64,000 nt of DNA, taken from NCBI RefSeq assembly GCF_900156895.1, contig NZ_FTPD01000009.1:21965-85964 (forward strand), written 5' to 3'. Positions 18,362 to 26,583 of the stretch are shown piece by piece; position 1 is the first letter of the stretch, and every line of letters starts with the position of its first letter. Origin of the DNA: Mesorhizobium prunaredense (lineage in GTDB: Bacteria > Pseudomonadota > Alphaproteobacteria > Rhizobiales > Rhizobiaceae). The notes beneath the pieces were generated by a model, which worked only from the letters and a program-made list of their open reading frames with translations, ran no database searches and had not been told where the DNA came from. A program made the translations under genes and the position numbers.

Positions 18362-18631
18362 ATGATCACTGCCGCGCAGATGCGCGCCGCAAGGGCGCTG
18401 GCCGGCATCGATCAGAAGACGCTCGCCGAGCGCGCCGGGGTTTCGCTTCCAACCATTCAGCGCATGGAAGCGAGCGACGGCGTGGTCAGGGGCGTGGTCG
18501 ATACGCTGATGAAGGTCGTCCAGGCCCTCGACGAGGCCGGCGTGGAGCTGATCGGCGAGAACCAGGCCAGCGAGCGCGGCGGCAGGGGGGTGCGCCTCAA
18601 GCCGGTCGTGCCGCAGAACCCGCCAGGCTGA
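18362..18631 (+). CDS. Xre-family helix-turn-helix regulator
   Basis: An 89-residue protein. Residues 1-60 form a HTH_3 domain (MITAAQMRAARALAG, LAERAGVSLPTIQRMEAS) and residues 61-89 are a short tail. It has the ribosome-binding site GGAGG ten bases before the ATG. It precedes the SulP transporter by 120 bp on the same strand. This Xre-SulP pairing is common in rhizobia, and it may regulate its own promoter through the inverted repeat at 18303-18319 (inference). Confidence 0.88.
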   Translation: MITAAQMRAARALAGIDQKTLAERAGVSLPTIQRMEASDGVVRGVVDTLMKVVQALDEAGVELIGENQASERGGRGVRLKPVVPQNPPG

Positions 18632-18751
18632 GTCGACAGAGTCGCGACGGCGACCGCCGACAGTCCTGCCGACGATCCCGCCGCCTGCTTGGTTTTATGC
18701 GTGGCCGCTGTGCACTTTTTGGCGGTATGCATCAGGAGCGGAAGGCAGTCC

Positions 18752-20473
18752 ATGGATCGAACCCAGCGGGCAATTCATCAACCGGCGCAGCCGACATTTT
18801 CCGAACTGTTCACGCCGAAGCTGGCGACGGTGCTGCGCGAGGGCTACACATCCGAGCACTTCAAGGCCGATGCCATCGCCGGACTGACCGTGGCCATCGT
18901 GGCGCTGCCGCTGTCGATGGCGATCGCGATCGCGTCGGGCGTGTCTCCGGAGCGCGGGCTCTACACCTCCATCATTGGCGGTTTCCTGGTCTCGGCGCTG
19001 GGCGGCAGCCGTTTCCAGATCGGCGGGCCGGCGGGCGCCTTTATCGTGCTGATGGCGGCAACCGTGGCACGGGTTGGCGTCGACGGCTTGCTGCTGGCGA
19101 CGATGATGGCCGGCGTCTTGCTGCTCGTAATCGGCTACCTCAGGCTTGGCACCTACATCAAGTTCATTCCCTATCCGGTGACCGTCGGCTTCACCGCCGG
19201 CATCGCCATCATCATCTTCTCCGGCCAGATCGTCGAGTTGTTCGGGCTAAAACTCGCCGGCAAAGAACCTGGACCGTTGGTGCCGAAGCTGATGGCGATC
19301 GGCGAGGCGGCCGGCACGATCAATCTCGCCGCCACCTTCGTCGCTCTGCTGACCATCGTCGCCATTGCCCTGATGAAACGGTGGCGGCCGAAATGGCCAG
19401 CCATGCTGATCGCGATCAGTCTGACGTCGCTTGTCGTGGCGCTGTTTTCGCTGCCTGCCGAAACGATCGGCACGCGCTTCGGCGGCATCCCGCGCAGCCT
19501 GCAAATGCCGGCCTTTCCGCCGATCAGCTTCGACAGGATGATCGACGTCCTGCCAGACGCCCTAGCCTTTGCGCTGCTCGGCGCAATCGAATCGCTGCTG
19601 TCGGCGGTGGTCGCCGACGGCATGACAGGAAGGCGGCACCGCTCCAACTGCGAACTCGTGGCGCAAGGCTTCGCCAACATCGCGTCCGCCCTGTTCGGCG
19701 GCATCTGCACCACCGGCACCATAGCCCGCACGGCGACCAATGTGCGGGCCGGTGCGCATGGACCGGTTTCGGGCATGATCCACTCGGCCCTCCTGCTTGC
19801 CCTGATGCTGGTGGCGGCGCCGCTGGCCAGCTACATCCCGCTTGCAGCCCTTGCCGGCGTGCTGGCAGTGGTGTGCTGGAACATGTTCGAGAAGCAGGCC
19901 TTTGCCACGCTGCTGCGTGCCTCGCGCGGCGACGCGCTGGTGCTGATGGCGACCTTCCTGATCGTCATCTTCCGCGATCTTACCGAAGGCATCGTCGTCG
20001 GCTTCGCGTTGGGCTCGATCCTGTTCATCGACCGCATGGCCAAGAGCATTGCGGTTGAGCCGGATCAGGGACTCGTGCAGGACGATGTCGCCGACAGAAC
20101 CGGCGCCGACAGCGCATACGATTCAAGCGAAGCCAGCGATGCCGACACCGTCGTCTACCGGATTTCCGGCGCCTTCTTCTTCGGCGCCGCCTCGACCGTC
20201 GCCACGGTGCTGGACCGCATCGCCGACCAGCGCAAGAACTTCATCCTCGACTGCTCGGCCGTGCCGTTCTTCGATTCAACGGCGGCCAACGTCATCGAGA
20301 GCGCTGCCCACAAGGCGAGGCGCGCCGGCGTGCGCTTCATCATATCAGGCGCTTCGCCGCAGACACGCCGCATGCTGATCAACCACGGCGTCAAACGGCC
20401 GCTGGTGACATACGCCGCCTCGATCAGGGACGCGCGAGCGCAGTTGAAGAATGCCGCGCCGGGAGAGGTCTAA
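18752..20473 (+). CDS. SulP-family anion transporter with STAS domain
   Basis: A 573-residue protein. A SulP/Sulfate_transp membrane domain covers about residues 30-440 (SxGVSPERGLYTSIIGGF, TGTIARTATNVRAG), and a C-terminal STAS domain lies at about 470-560 (AVPFFDSTAANVIES). It is an inner-membrane anion (sulfate/bicarbonate-type) transporter, and the ion cannot be told. The ATG at 18752 has GGAAGGCAG upstream, while the in-frame start at 18689 adds a non-family leader. Its end overlaps a hairpin. Confidence 0.92.
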   Translation: MDRTQRAIHQPAQPTFSELFTPKLATVLREGYTSEHFKADAIAGLTVAIVALPLSMAIAIASGVSPERGLYTSIIGGFLVSALGGSRFQIGGPAGAFIVLMAATVARVGVDGLLLATMMAGVLLLVIGYLRLGTYIKFIPYPVTVGFTAGIAIIIFSGQIVELFGLKLAGKEPGPLVPKLMAIGEAAGTINLAATFVALLTIVAIALMKRWRPKWPAMLIAISLTSLVVALFSLPAETIGTRFGGIPRSLQMPAFPPISFDRMIDVLPDALAFALLGAIESLLSAVVADGMTGRRHRSNCELVAQGFANIASALFGGICTTGTIARTATNVRAGAHGPVSGMIHSALLLALMLVAAPLASYIPLAALAGVLAVVCWNMFEKQAFATLLRASRGDALVLMATFLIVIFRDLTEGIVVGFALGSILFIDRMAKSIAVEPDQGLVQDDVADRTGADSAYDSSEASDADTVVYRISGAFFFGAASTVATVLDRIADQRKNFILDCSAVPFFDSTAANVIESAAHKARRAGVRFIISGASPQTRRMLINHGVKRPLVTYAASIRDARAQLKNAAPGEV

Positions 20474-20480
20474 ACCTCTC
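20463..20480. terminator. Hairpin between convergent genes
   Basis: The arms GAGAGGT / ACCTCTC with a four-base loop overlap the sulP stop codon and precede the convergent CHAD gene. No T-run follows, so it is a weak candidate. Confidence 0.4.
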
Positions 20481-20519
20481 CTCATGGTCAGCGATGTCGG
20501 ACGGATACCGACGCAAGCG

Positions 20520-21467
20520 TCAGGCAGCGGCGCCAGGCGCGCCGGCGTCTTCGTCCGGCGCGGCGGCCAGATCGGCGCGCGCCTTGCGCGCGAGTTTTTT
20601 TGTCGAGCGCCTGGGCCTGTCGCCGAACAGATCGGCTGCCGCCGCGAGACAGGTCTTTTTCAGGCTTTTCTCCGAGCGCGTCAACAGCTTGCTCAGCAGT
20701 CGCGTTTCCTGAGGAGAGCCGAGCGGCCGGTCGTGGGCCTCGAGAAGCGTGCGCAAGACGAATACATCATGCAGTTCGCCCAGCTTTTCGCCGAGTTCGT
20801 CGACCGCCTTGCGGCGGGCCTTGATCGGCGTCGGCCACAGCCTTCCAAGCAGCGACAGATGCATGCCGTGAGTCTTTGCCGCCTTGCGCAGATCGTGGAA
20901 ATCGTCGGCGTCACCGCGGGAGCCCGCCTTGTCCAGCGCCTTTCTGGCGCGACGCAGAGTGATGCGGGCGCCTTCGGCAAGCACATCGGCGGCCTGTTCG
21001 GGCAGGTCGGGCAAGGCTAACGTATCGATGCGGCTGATGCCGTCCTCGCAAGCGGCAGTCGCGGCAGCTATCGCGCCACCGAGGCCAGCTCCACCATGCA
21101 ATTCGTGATGGCGCGCCACCAGCGTGTCGCGAACGGCATCGAGACCGCCGCCAGCGCTTTGCTCGGGAAAGTTTTTTGCCAGCCGGTCGATGGTTTCAAC
21201 CAGCGCGGTCGCCTCGCGCGGTTCGGCAAGCAGGGCAGCCACCTCTCGGTAGCATTGGTTCTCGGTACTGCAAAATGTTTCGTCTCCGGGGCGGACCAGG
21301 CGCAGCAAGGCACGTATCTTCTTCAGCCGCCTGCGGCATTTGTGCAGCGCCTGCTCCGGCCTGTCATGCGCCGCGTCCAGATGGACGAGCGCCTTGCCGA
21401 CCTCCTCAGCGAGGATGCGCCTGACCTCGCCAGTCAACGGCAGGCGCGGATCGATGCGATAGCTCAT
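20520..21467 (-). CDS. CHAD domain protein
   Basis: A 315-residue helical protein with two CHAD repeats, rich in conserved His and Arg (HKCRRRLKKIRALLRLVRP near residue 40 and FHDLRKAAKTHGMHLSLLG near 190). CHAD domains bind inorganic polyphosphate. The Lys/Arg-rich tail ends in an Ala-Asp run. It starts by ATGA overlap with the upstream CYTH gene, so translation is coupled. An in-frame start at 21548 lies inside the CYTH gene and was rejected. Confidence 0.9.
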   Translation of the reverse strand: MSYRIDPRLPLTGEVRRILAEEVGKALVHLDAAHDRPEQALHKCRRRLKKIRALLRLVRPGDETFCSTENQCYREVAALLAEPREATALVETIDRLAKNFPEQSAGGGLDAVRDTLVARHHELHGGAGLGGAIAAATAACEDGISRIDTLALPDLPEQAADVLAEGARITLRRARKALDKAGSRGDADDFHDLRKAAKTHGMHLSLLGRLWPTPIKARRKAVDELGEKLGELHDVFVLRTLLEAHDRPLGSPQETRLLSKLLTRSEKSLKKTCLAAAADLFGDRPRRSTKKLARKARADLAAAPDEDAGAPGAAA

Positions 21468-21937
21468 GCGGCGATCTCCGGAATCCCTTCGAGGGCCAGC
21501 GACGCGTTGTAGAACCTGTGCTCGCCGGTGACTTCGCGGCCGAGCCAATCTGGCAGCATTTCGTCCTGCACGTCCTGCGGCGTCTCAAGCTCGGCGACCA
21601 CCAGGCCGCTAAGCATCCCGCCGAAGACATCGACTTCATAGAGATGGCCGCGGTGCCTAACATGGTGACGTGTCTTCTCGATGACACGTCCGATGGCGAA
21701 GGCCAGCATCTCTTCCGCCTCCGCCAGAGCAATTGGATATTCGAATTCGTCGCGTTCGCGGGCCTTGTTGCCGAATTTGAGCGTCAGCTTTGCCGAGGCG
21801 CCGTCGCTTATGCGCACGCGGACCGAGCGGTCGGGCGCGGCAACGAGATAGAACTGGCGAATGCGGATGTCCGCTTCGACCAGACCCCGCCAGCCATCGC
21901 CGGAGACCAGGAACTTGCGCTCGATTTCCTTGACCAT
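21464..21937 (-). CDS. CYTH domain triphosphatase
   Basis: A 157-residue CYTH (triphosphate tunnel) protein starting with EIERKFLV, the family's first metal-binding strand. ExExK motifs and basic tunnel residues follow (RIRQFYL, VRVRISD, KLTLKF, EFEYPIAL). Members hydrolyse inorganic tripolyphosphate or related substrates. It is separate from the CHAD gene, but the two overlap by 4 bp, so the CYTH-CHAD association seen as a fusion in ygiF-type proteins is here split into two chains. Confidence 0.9.
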   Translation of the reverse strand: MVKEIERKFLVSGDGWRGLVEADIRIRQFYLVAAPDRSVRVRISDGASAKLTLKFGNKARERDEFEYPIALAEAEEMLAFAIGRVIEKTRHHVRHRGHLYEVDVFGGMLSGLVVAELETPQDVQDEMLPDWLGREVTGEHRFYNASLALEGIPEIAA

Positions 21938-22006
21938 GGCTCCGCACTAAAGCGCGTGCGGCTGGAGATGGCAAGGTGGAGATCGGCAGGTGGAGATCGG
22001 CATGGC

Positions 22007-22035
22007 TTGACTTTAATCATTCGATTGATTAAATT
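22007..22035 (+). promoter_or_regulatory. Promoter and palindromic operator for the CecR-like operon
   Basis: TTGACT (22007-22012) and TAAATT (22030-22035) are spaced by 17 bases. A perfect inverted repeat, TTTAATCA (22012-22019) and TGATTAAA (22026-22033) with six bases between, covers the whole promoter. The ATG at 22043 lies only eight bases past the -10, so the transcript may be leaderless. It is likely the operator of the TetR-family protein it precedes. Confidence 0.65.
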
Positions 22036-22042
22036 GCGGACC

Positions 22043-22756
22043 ATGAGCAAACCGACAAACGCCAAAATTCAGCGAGGCGAGGCATCCCCCGCCGAGATGA
22101 CGCGCGCGGCACTTGTTCGCGCAGCGCTGAAGCTGTTCGGACGCCAGGGTTTCGACGGCACCTCGACGCGCGAGATCGCGGCTGAGGCCAGGGCCAATAT
22201 CGGCTCGATCGCCTATCATTTCGGCGGCAAGGAAGGGCTTCGTAACGCTGCGGCCGACTTTATCGTCGACACCATCCAGACCATTGCCGGCCAGGCGATC
22301 GGCAATCCGCAGGGGCCAAGCGATTCAGAAAAGGACGACCCCGAAGCGGCGCGGGCACAACTGTTCACAGCGCTGGAGCGGATGGTGGCTTTCATCGTGG
22401 CAAGGCCGGAGGCCGGCGAGATCGTGCAGTTCGTCCTGCGTGAGCTGTCGCATCCGACGGCGGCACTCGACCGCATCTATGACGGTGTGTTCGAGCCGAC
22501 GCATCGCCGGCTCTGCCTGATCTGGGAACAGGCAACGGGCGAGCCGGCCGAAAGCGAGGCTACCCGACTCACCGTGTTCACGCTGATCGGCCAGGTCGTC
22601 TATTTCCGCATCGGCCGCGAGGCGGTGATGCGCCGCATGGGCTGGCGCGCGATCGGCGACGCCGAGGCCACCAAGATCGCGGCGGCAGTGACGGACAATC
22701 TCAGCGCGATTTTGGCTCGGCGTCATTTATCCGACCGGAAGGATCGTAGGTCATGA
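22043..22756 (+). CDS. TetR-family regulator with CerR/CecR-type C-terminal domain
   Basis: A 237-residue regulator. The N-terminal TetR helix-turn-helix (RAALKLFGRQGFDGTSTREIA, then IGSIAYHFGGKEGL) is followed by a CerR-type C-terminal domain with EIVQFVLRELSHPTAALDRIYDG. It resembles E. coli CecR (YbiH), which controls the ybhGFSR exporter. The same order holds here, as an ATGA overlap leads into the HlyD gene. It likely represses the operon via the palindrome at 22012-22033. The upstream open frame was rejected. Confidence 0.93.
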   Translation: MSKPTNAKIQRGEASPAEMTRAALVRAALKLFGRQGFDGTSTREIAAEARANIGSIAYHFGGKEGLRNAAADFIVDTIQTIAGQAIGNPQGPSDSEKDDPEAARAQLFTALERMVAFIVARPEAGEIVQFVLRELSHPTAALDRIYDGVFEPTHRRLCLIWEQATGEPAESEATRLTVFTLIGQVVYFRIGREAVMRRMGWRAIGDAEATKIAAAVTDNLSAILARRHLSDRKDRRS

Positions 22757-23706
22757 GTTTCCTCTGTTCTGTGCCGCTCGCCGCCCTGCTTTTCAGCGCC
22801 TGCGCACCGGCGGCGCCGCTCGCCGTCGGCTATGTCGAGGGCGACTATGTGCTGCTCGCGCCGATCGAGGTGGCGCAGGTCGAGACGATTTCGGTCAAGC
22901 GCGGCGATCGCGTCGCGCCGGGCACGCCGGTGGTGACGCTGGAGAGCGCCGACGCAAAAATAGCGGTCGCGCAAGCCGAGGCGGCCCTTGCCCAGGCCCA
23001 GGCGCAACTTGCCGACCTGCAGGTCGGCAAGCGGCCGGAAGAGATTGAGGTGCTCAAGGCGCAGGTCGACATGGCCAAGGCGCAAGCCGCCGACGCCAAA
23101 CGCAGATACACCCGCGCCAGCGATTTGTTCAAACGCGGCACCGGCACCCAGGCCGATTATGATACGGCTTCCGCGTCGCTGGAAATTGCCAACGCGCAGC
23201 TCGGCCAGGCGGAAGCCAATCTCGCTGTCGGCGGCCTGCCGGCGCGGCCCGAGACGATCAAAGCCGCCGACAATCAGGTCAGGCAGGCGCAATCGGCGCT
23301 GGAGCAAGCGCGGTGGCGGCTGTCGAAGCGTGTGCTGGCGGCGCCTTCGCCCGGCCGCATCAACGATGTGATCCGCTATCCCGGCGACACCGCCGGGCCG
23401 ACCGCGCCGGTCATTTCAATTCTGCCGGACGGCGCGGTGAAGCTCAGCGTCTATGTGCCGGAAAGCGCGTTCTCGTCGGTGGAAGTCGGCACGCTGCTCA
23501 ACGTCCATTGCGACGGCTGCGGGCCGGACGTGAAGGCTCGCGTCAGCTATGTGTCGCCGGACCCGGAATTCACGCCGCCGGTGATCTACTCGCTCGAGAC
23601 CCGGCAGAAGCTGGTCTATCTGGTCGAAGCGCGGCCGGAGGGCGACGCCGGCGCGCTGCAACCGGGGCAGATCGTCGATGTCGAACTGGCGGATATCGGC
23701 AAATGA
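22753..23706 (+). CDS. HlyD/YbhG-like membrane-fusion protein
   Basis: A 317-residue periplasmic adaptor. The N-terminus (VPLAALLFSAC) is a signal peptide with a possible lipobox ending at Cys17. A biotinyl-lipoyl-like strand follows at about 35-70, then a long coiled-coil hairpin rich in Gln/Ala/Lys (about residues 75-195), and a beta-barrel. It would link the ABC-2 exporter to an outer-membrane channel, which is not encoded here. It is the second gene of the operon, overlapping the regulator and the ATPase genes. Confidence 0.9.
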   Translation: MSFLCSVPLAALLFSACAPAAPLAVGYVEGDYVLLAPIEVAQVETISVKRGDRVAPGTPVVTLESADAKIAVAQAEAALAQAQAQLADLQVGKRPEEIEVLKAQVDMAKAQAADAKRRYTRASDLFKRGTGTQADYDTASASLEIANAQLGQAEANLAVGGLPARPETIKAADNQVRQAQSALEQARWRLSKRVLAAPSPGRINDVIRYPGDTAGPTAPVISILPDGAVKLSVYVPESAFSSVEVGTLLNVHCDGCGPDVKARVSYVSPDPEFTPPVIYSLETRQKLVYLVEARPEGDAGALQPGQIVDVELADIGK

Positions 23707-24623
23707 ACGTCATCGACGTCCACGGCCTGGTCAAGCGTTTTGGTGACAAGACCGTCGTCGACCATGTGACGATGACGGTGGCCGAGGGCGAGATCGTCGG
23801 CTTCCTCGGCCCCAACGGCTCGGGCAAGACGACGACCATCCGCATCATGTGCGGCCTGCTGACGCCGGATGAGGGCGAAGGCACGGTGCTCGGCTTCGAC
23901 ATCCGCACCGACAGTCTGAGGATCAAGCGCGAAGTCGGCTATATGACGCAGAAATTCTCGTTCTACGAGGATTTGACCATCGCCGAAAATCTGGAATTCG
24001 TAGCGCGGCTCTATGGGCTGAAGCCGCTCAACGAGCATGTGGCTAAGACGCTGGAGGATCTTGGCCTCACCTCGCGCAAGGACCAGTTGGCCGGCACGCT
24101 GTCCGGTGGCTGGAAGCAGCGGCTGGCACTGGCCGCCTGCATCATGCACAAGCCCAGATTGCTGCTGCTCGACGAGCCGACGGCGGGCGTCGATCCGAAG
24201 GCGCGGCGTGAATTCTGGGACGAAATCCATCGGCTGGTTAGCGGTGGGCTGACCGTGCTGGTTTCCACGCATTACATGGACGAGGCCGAGCGCTGCCACC
24301 GCATAGGCTACATCTCCTACGGCAGGATGCTGGCCACCGGCACGGTCGACGAGGTGGTCAGGAATGCCGGGCTGACGACCTTCGTCGTGCAGGGTCCGCG
24401 CCTCGACCAGGTCGCTGCCGCACTCAGCGGCCGGTCCGGTGTCGACCAGGTGGCGCCGTTTGGTGCGACGCTGCATGTCGTCGGTTCCGACAAGGCGGCG
24501 CTTCAGGCAGCCCTCGCCGATGTCGAGAAAGACCACAAGGGCGTCACGGTGACGCCGGGCGAGACCAGCCTGGAGGATGTGTTCATCCAGTTCATGTCCG
24601 GCTCGAAGGACAATATGGGATGA
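23703..24623 (+). CDS. ABC-2 exporter ATP-binding protein (YbhF-like)
   Basis: A 306-residue ATPase. Walker A is GPNGSGKTTT (about residue 40), the Q-loop is YMTQKFSFYED, the signature is LSGGWKQR, Walker B is [12 protein letters not shown], the H-loop is STHYMDEAE, and the C-terminal domain ends SLEDVFIQFM. It lacks the second ATPase half that E. coli YbhF has, so it is a half-length protein. It is translated by ATGA coupling with both neighbours. Confidence 0.93.
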   Translation: MNVIDVHGLVKRFGDKTVVDHVTMTVAEGEIVGFLGPNGSGKTTTIRIMCGLLTPDEGEGTVLGFDIRTDSLRIKREVGYMTQKFSFYEDLTIAENLEFVARLYGLKPLNEHVAKTLEDLGLTSRKDQLAGTLSGGWKQRLALAACIMHKPRLLLLDEPTAGVDPKARREFWDEIHRLVSGGLTVLVSTHYMDEAERCHRIGYISYGRMLATGTVDEVVRNAGLTTFVVQGPRLDQVAAALSGRSGVDQVAPFGATLHVVGSDKAALQAALADVEKDHKGVTVTPGETSLEDVFIQFMSGSKDNMG

Positions 24624-25768
24624 AAAACGGGATAAACAGCGTCTTTTCCTTCGCCAGGCTCGGTGCGTTGCTGATCAAGGAGTTCATCCAGATGCGGCGC
24701 GACCGCATCACCTTCGCCATGATGCTGGGCGTGCCGCTGATGCAGCTGGTGCTGTTTGGCTATGCCATCAACAACGATCCGAAGAGCCTGCCGGCAGCCT
24801 TGGTGGCGATGAGCAGCGATCCCTATACGCGAGCCATGGTTTCGGCACTGCAGACCACCGGCTACTACCGCTTCGACCATGTCGCGCAAAATGCCGCCGA
24901 GGCGGAATTCCTGATGGCGCGTGGCGACGTCGCCTTCGTCGTCACCATTCCCGCCGACTTTGCCCGGCGAGTCGAGCGCGGCGACCAGCCGCAAATCCTG
25001 ATCGAGGCCGACGCGACCGACCCGGCAGTCGCCAGCGGCGCCATTTCGACGCTCGGCACCGTCGCCAACCAGGCGCTGCTCAGGGCGCGCGGCATGCAGG
25101 AGACGGCCGCCGAAGCTGCTCGAGGCCAGCTCGAAGTCGTTGTGCACCGACGCTACAATCCGGAAGGCATCTCGCAATACAACATCGTGCCCGGCCTGCT
25201 CGGCGTCATCCTGCAGATGACGATGGTGATGATGACCTCGATCGCGCTGACGCGCGAGACCGAGCGCGGCACGATGGAAAACCTTCTGGCGATGCCGTCC
25301 AGCCCGCTCGAAATCATGCTGGGCAAGGTGCTGCCCTATCTGGTGGTCGGCGCCGTGCAAGTGGCGGTGGTGCTGGCGGCGGCCAAGCTGCTGTTTGGAG
25401 TTCCCTTCACCGGGTCGTTGTCGCTGCTGCTTGCAGCGGTTCTGGTCTTCGTGCTGGCGCTGGTGCTGCTCGGCTACACCATCTCGACGATGGCGCGCAC
25501 GCAGATGCAGGCACTGCAACTCACCTTCTTCTTCTTCCTGCCGTCGATCCTGTTGTCGGGTTTCATGTTCCCCTATCGCGGCATGCCTGGCTGGGCGCAG
25601 ATCTTCGGCGAGATCCTGCCGCTGACGCATTTCCTGCGCATCATCCGCGCGGTGATGCTGAAGGGCGCCGACCTGCCGGCGGTCGCAGCCGAAATCGGCT
25701 GGCTGGTCGTGTTCGTGGCGCTGTTTGCCGGCGTGGCGCTGGTGCGGTTCCGCCGGACGCTGGATTAG
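24620..25768 (+). CDS. ABC-2 exporter permease (YbhS/R-like)
   Basis: A 382-residue inner-membrane permease. One N-terminal helix and a large periplasmic region (residues 45-180) are followed by five C-terminal helices, with the ETERGTMENLLAMP and PFTHF-like (LPLTHFLRIIRA) signatures of this family. Only one permease gene is present, whereas ybhGFSR has two, so it probably works as a homodimer. It is the last gene of the operon. A short gap precedes the convergent GST gene. Confidence 0.92.
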   Translation: MKNGINSVFSFARLGALLIKEFIQMRRDRITFAMMLGVPLMQLVLFGYAINNDPKSLPAALVAMSSDPYTRAMVSALQTTGYYRFDHVAQNAAEAEFLMARGDVAFVVTIPADFARRVERGDQPQILIEADATDPAVASGAISTLGTVANQALLRARGMQETAAEAARGQLEVVVHRRYNPEGISQYNIVPGLLGVILQMTMVMMTSIALTRETERGTMENLLAMPSSPLEIMLGKVLPYLVVGAVQVAVVLAAAKLLFGVPFTGSLSLLLAAVLVFVLALVLLGYTISTMARTQMQALQLTFFFFLPSILLSGFMFPYRGMPGWAQIFGEILPLTHFLRIIRAVMLKGADLPAVAAEIGWLVVFVALFAGVALVRFRRTLD

Positions 25769-25838
25769 GATCCAGCTCAAGCAGCATACGCAAATGGCCG
25801 AGATGTCCCCTTGGATGCATGACATTCGGATCGAGATT

Positions 25839-26492
25839 TTATGCGGGTCTGGCCTGATCCGGGACCGGCGGCAACTCAGGCGCATCCAGTCCTTTGAAGG
25901 GATCGCGCCAGGCGTCGATCTCTTCAAACTGGCGATACCAGCGACTGACCGAAGGATAATCGTCAAGCGGCAATCTGGCGACATCGTTGAATGGCAGAAA
26001 CGTCGCCATTCGAAAATCGGCATAGGAAACCGAGTTTTCGACCAGCCAGTCTCGCTCGGAAAGCGCGGCCTCAAGTGTTGCAGCGGCCGTGCGAAAGTCT
26101 CTCAGCCCCTCCTCAACCCGGTGCTGATCGATCGGGCCAATCCCATAGCGCTGCTTGGTCCCGCGTTCGAAATGCACGACGTCGCAAGCTCTTGCGAAGT
26201 TCTCTTTGCCCCAACTGAGCCATCGGATCATCTCGGGTTCGTCGTCGCCGGTGCGCCAGAGATCCGAATGCGCGTCGCGTGAAAGCCGGCAGGCTATGGC
26301 GTCAGCCTCCCAGAGGCTGTTTCCCGAGCCTACCAGTATCGGCAATGAAAGATTGGGATTTAGCGGGCGATATCGCTCAGCCTGCCCGGGAGCGAAGGGC
26401 GATGCGAACTCAAACTCGACCTTTGCCTCGAGATAACGTGCCACGGCGACCGCGAGGCGAGGATTGGGATTGCGGCTGAAGAGCAGTTTCAT
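25839..26492 (-). CDS. Glutathione S-transferase family protein
   Basis: A 217-residue GST-fold protein. The thioredoxin-like N-terminal half (MKLLFSRNPNPRLAVAVA, then PNLSLPILV and SLWEADAIACRL) has Ser and Asn in the usual glutathione-contacting turn. The C-terminal helical half includes SYADFRMATFLPFND. Cytosolic, with substrate unknown. It is monocistronic. Confidence 0.88.
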   Translation of the reverse strand: MKLLFSRNPNPRLAVAVARYLEAKVEFEFASPFAPGQAERYRPLNPNLSLPILVGSGNSLWEADAIACRLSRDAHSDLWRTGDDEPEMIRWLSWGKENFARACDVVHFERGTKQRYGIGPIDQHRVEEGLRDFRTAAATLEAALSERDWLVENSVSYADFRMATFLPFNDVARLPLDDYPSVSRWYRQFEEIDAWRDPFKGLDAPELPPVPDQARPA

Positions 26493-26583
26493 TCCGTGTC
26501 ACCTTTGAATGGCACCGGTTCGACTGGGCGCGCGGGGCGCTTTGACACTTTGATCTTGAATCGGCCCGGAACGGGGTCGCCAT

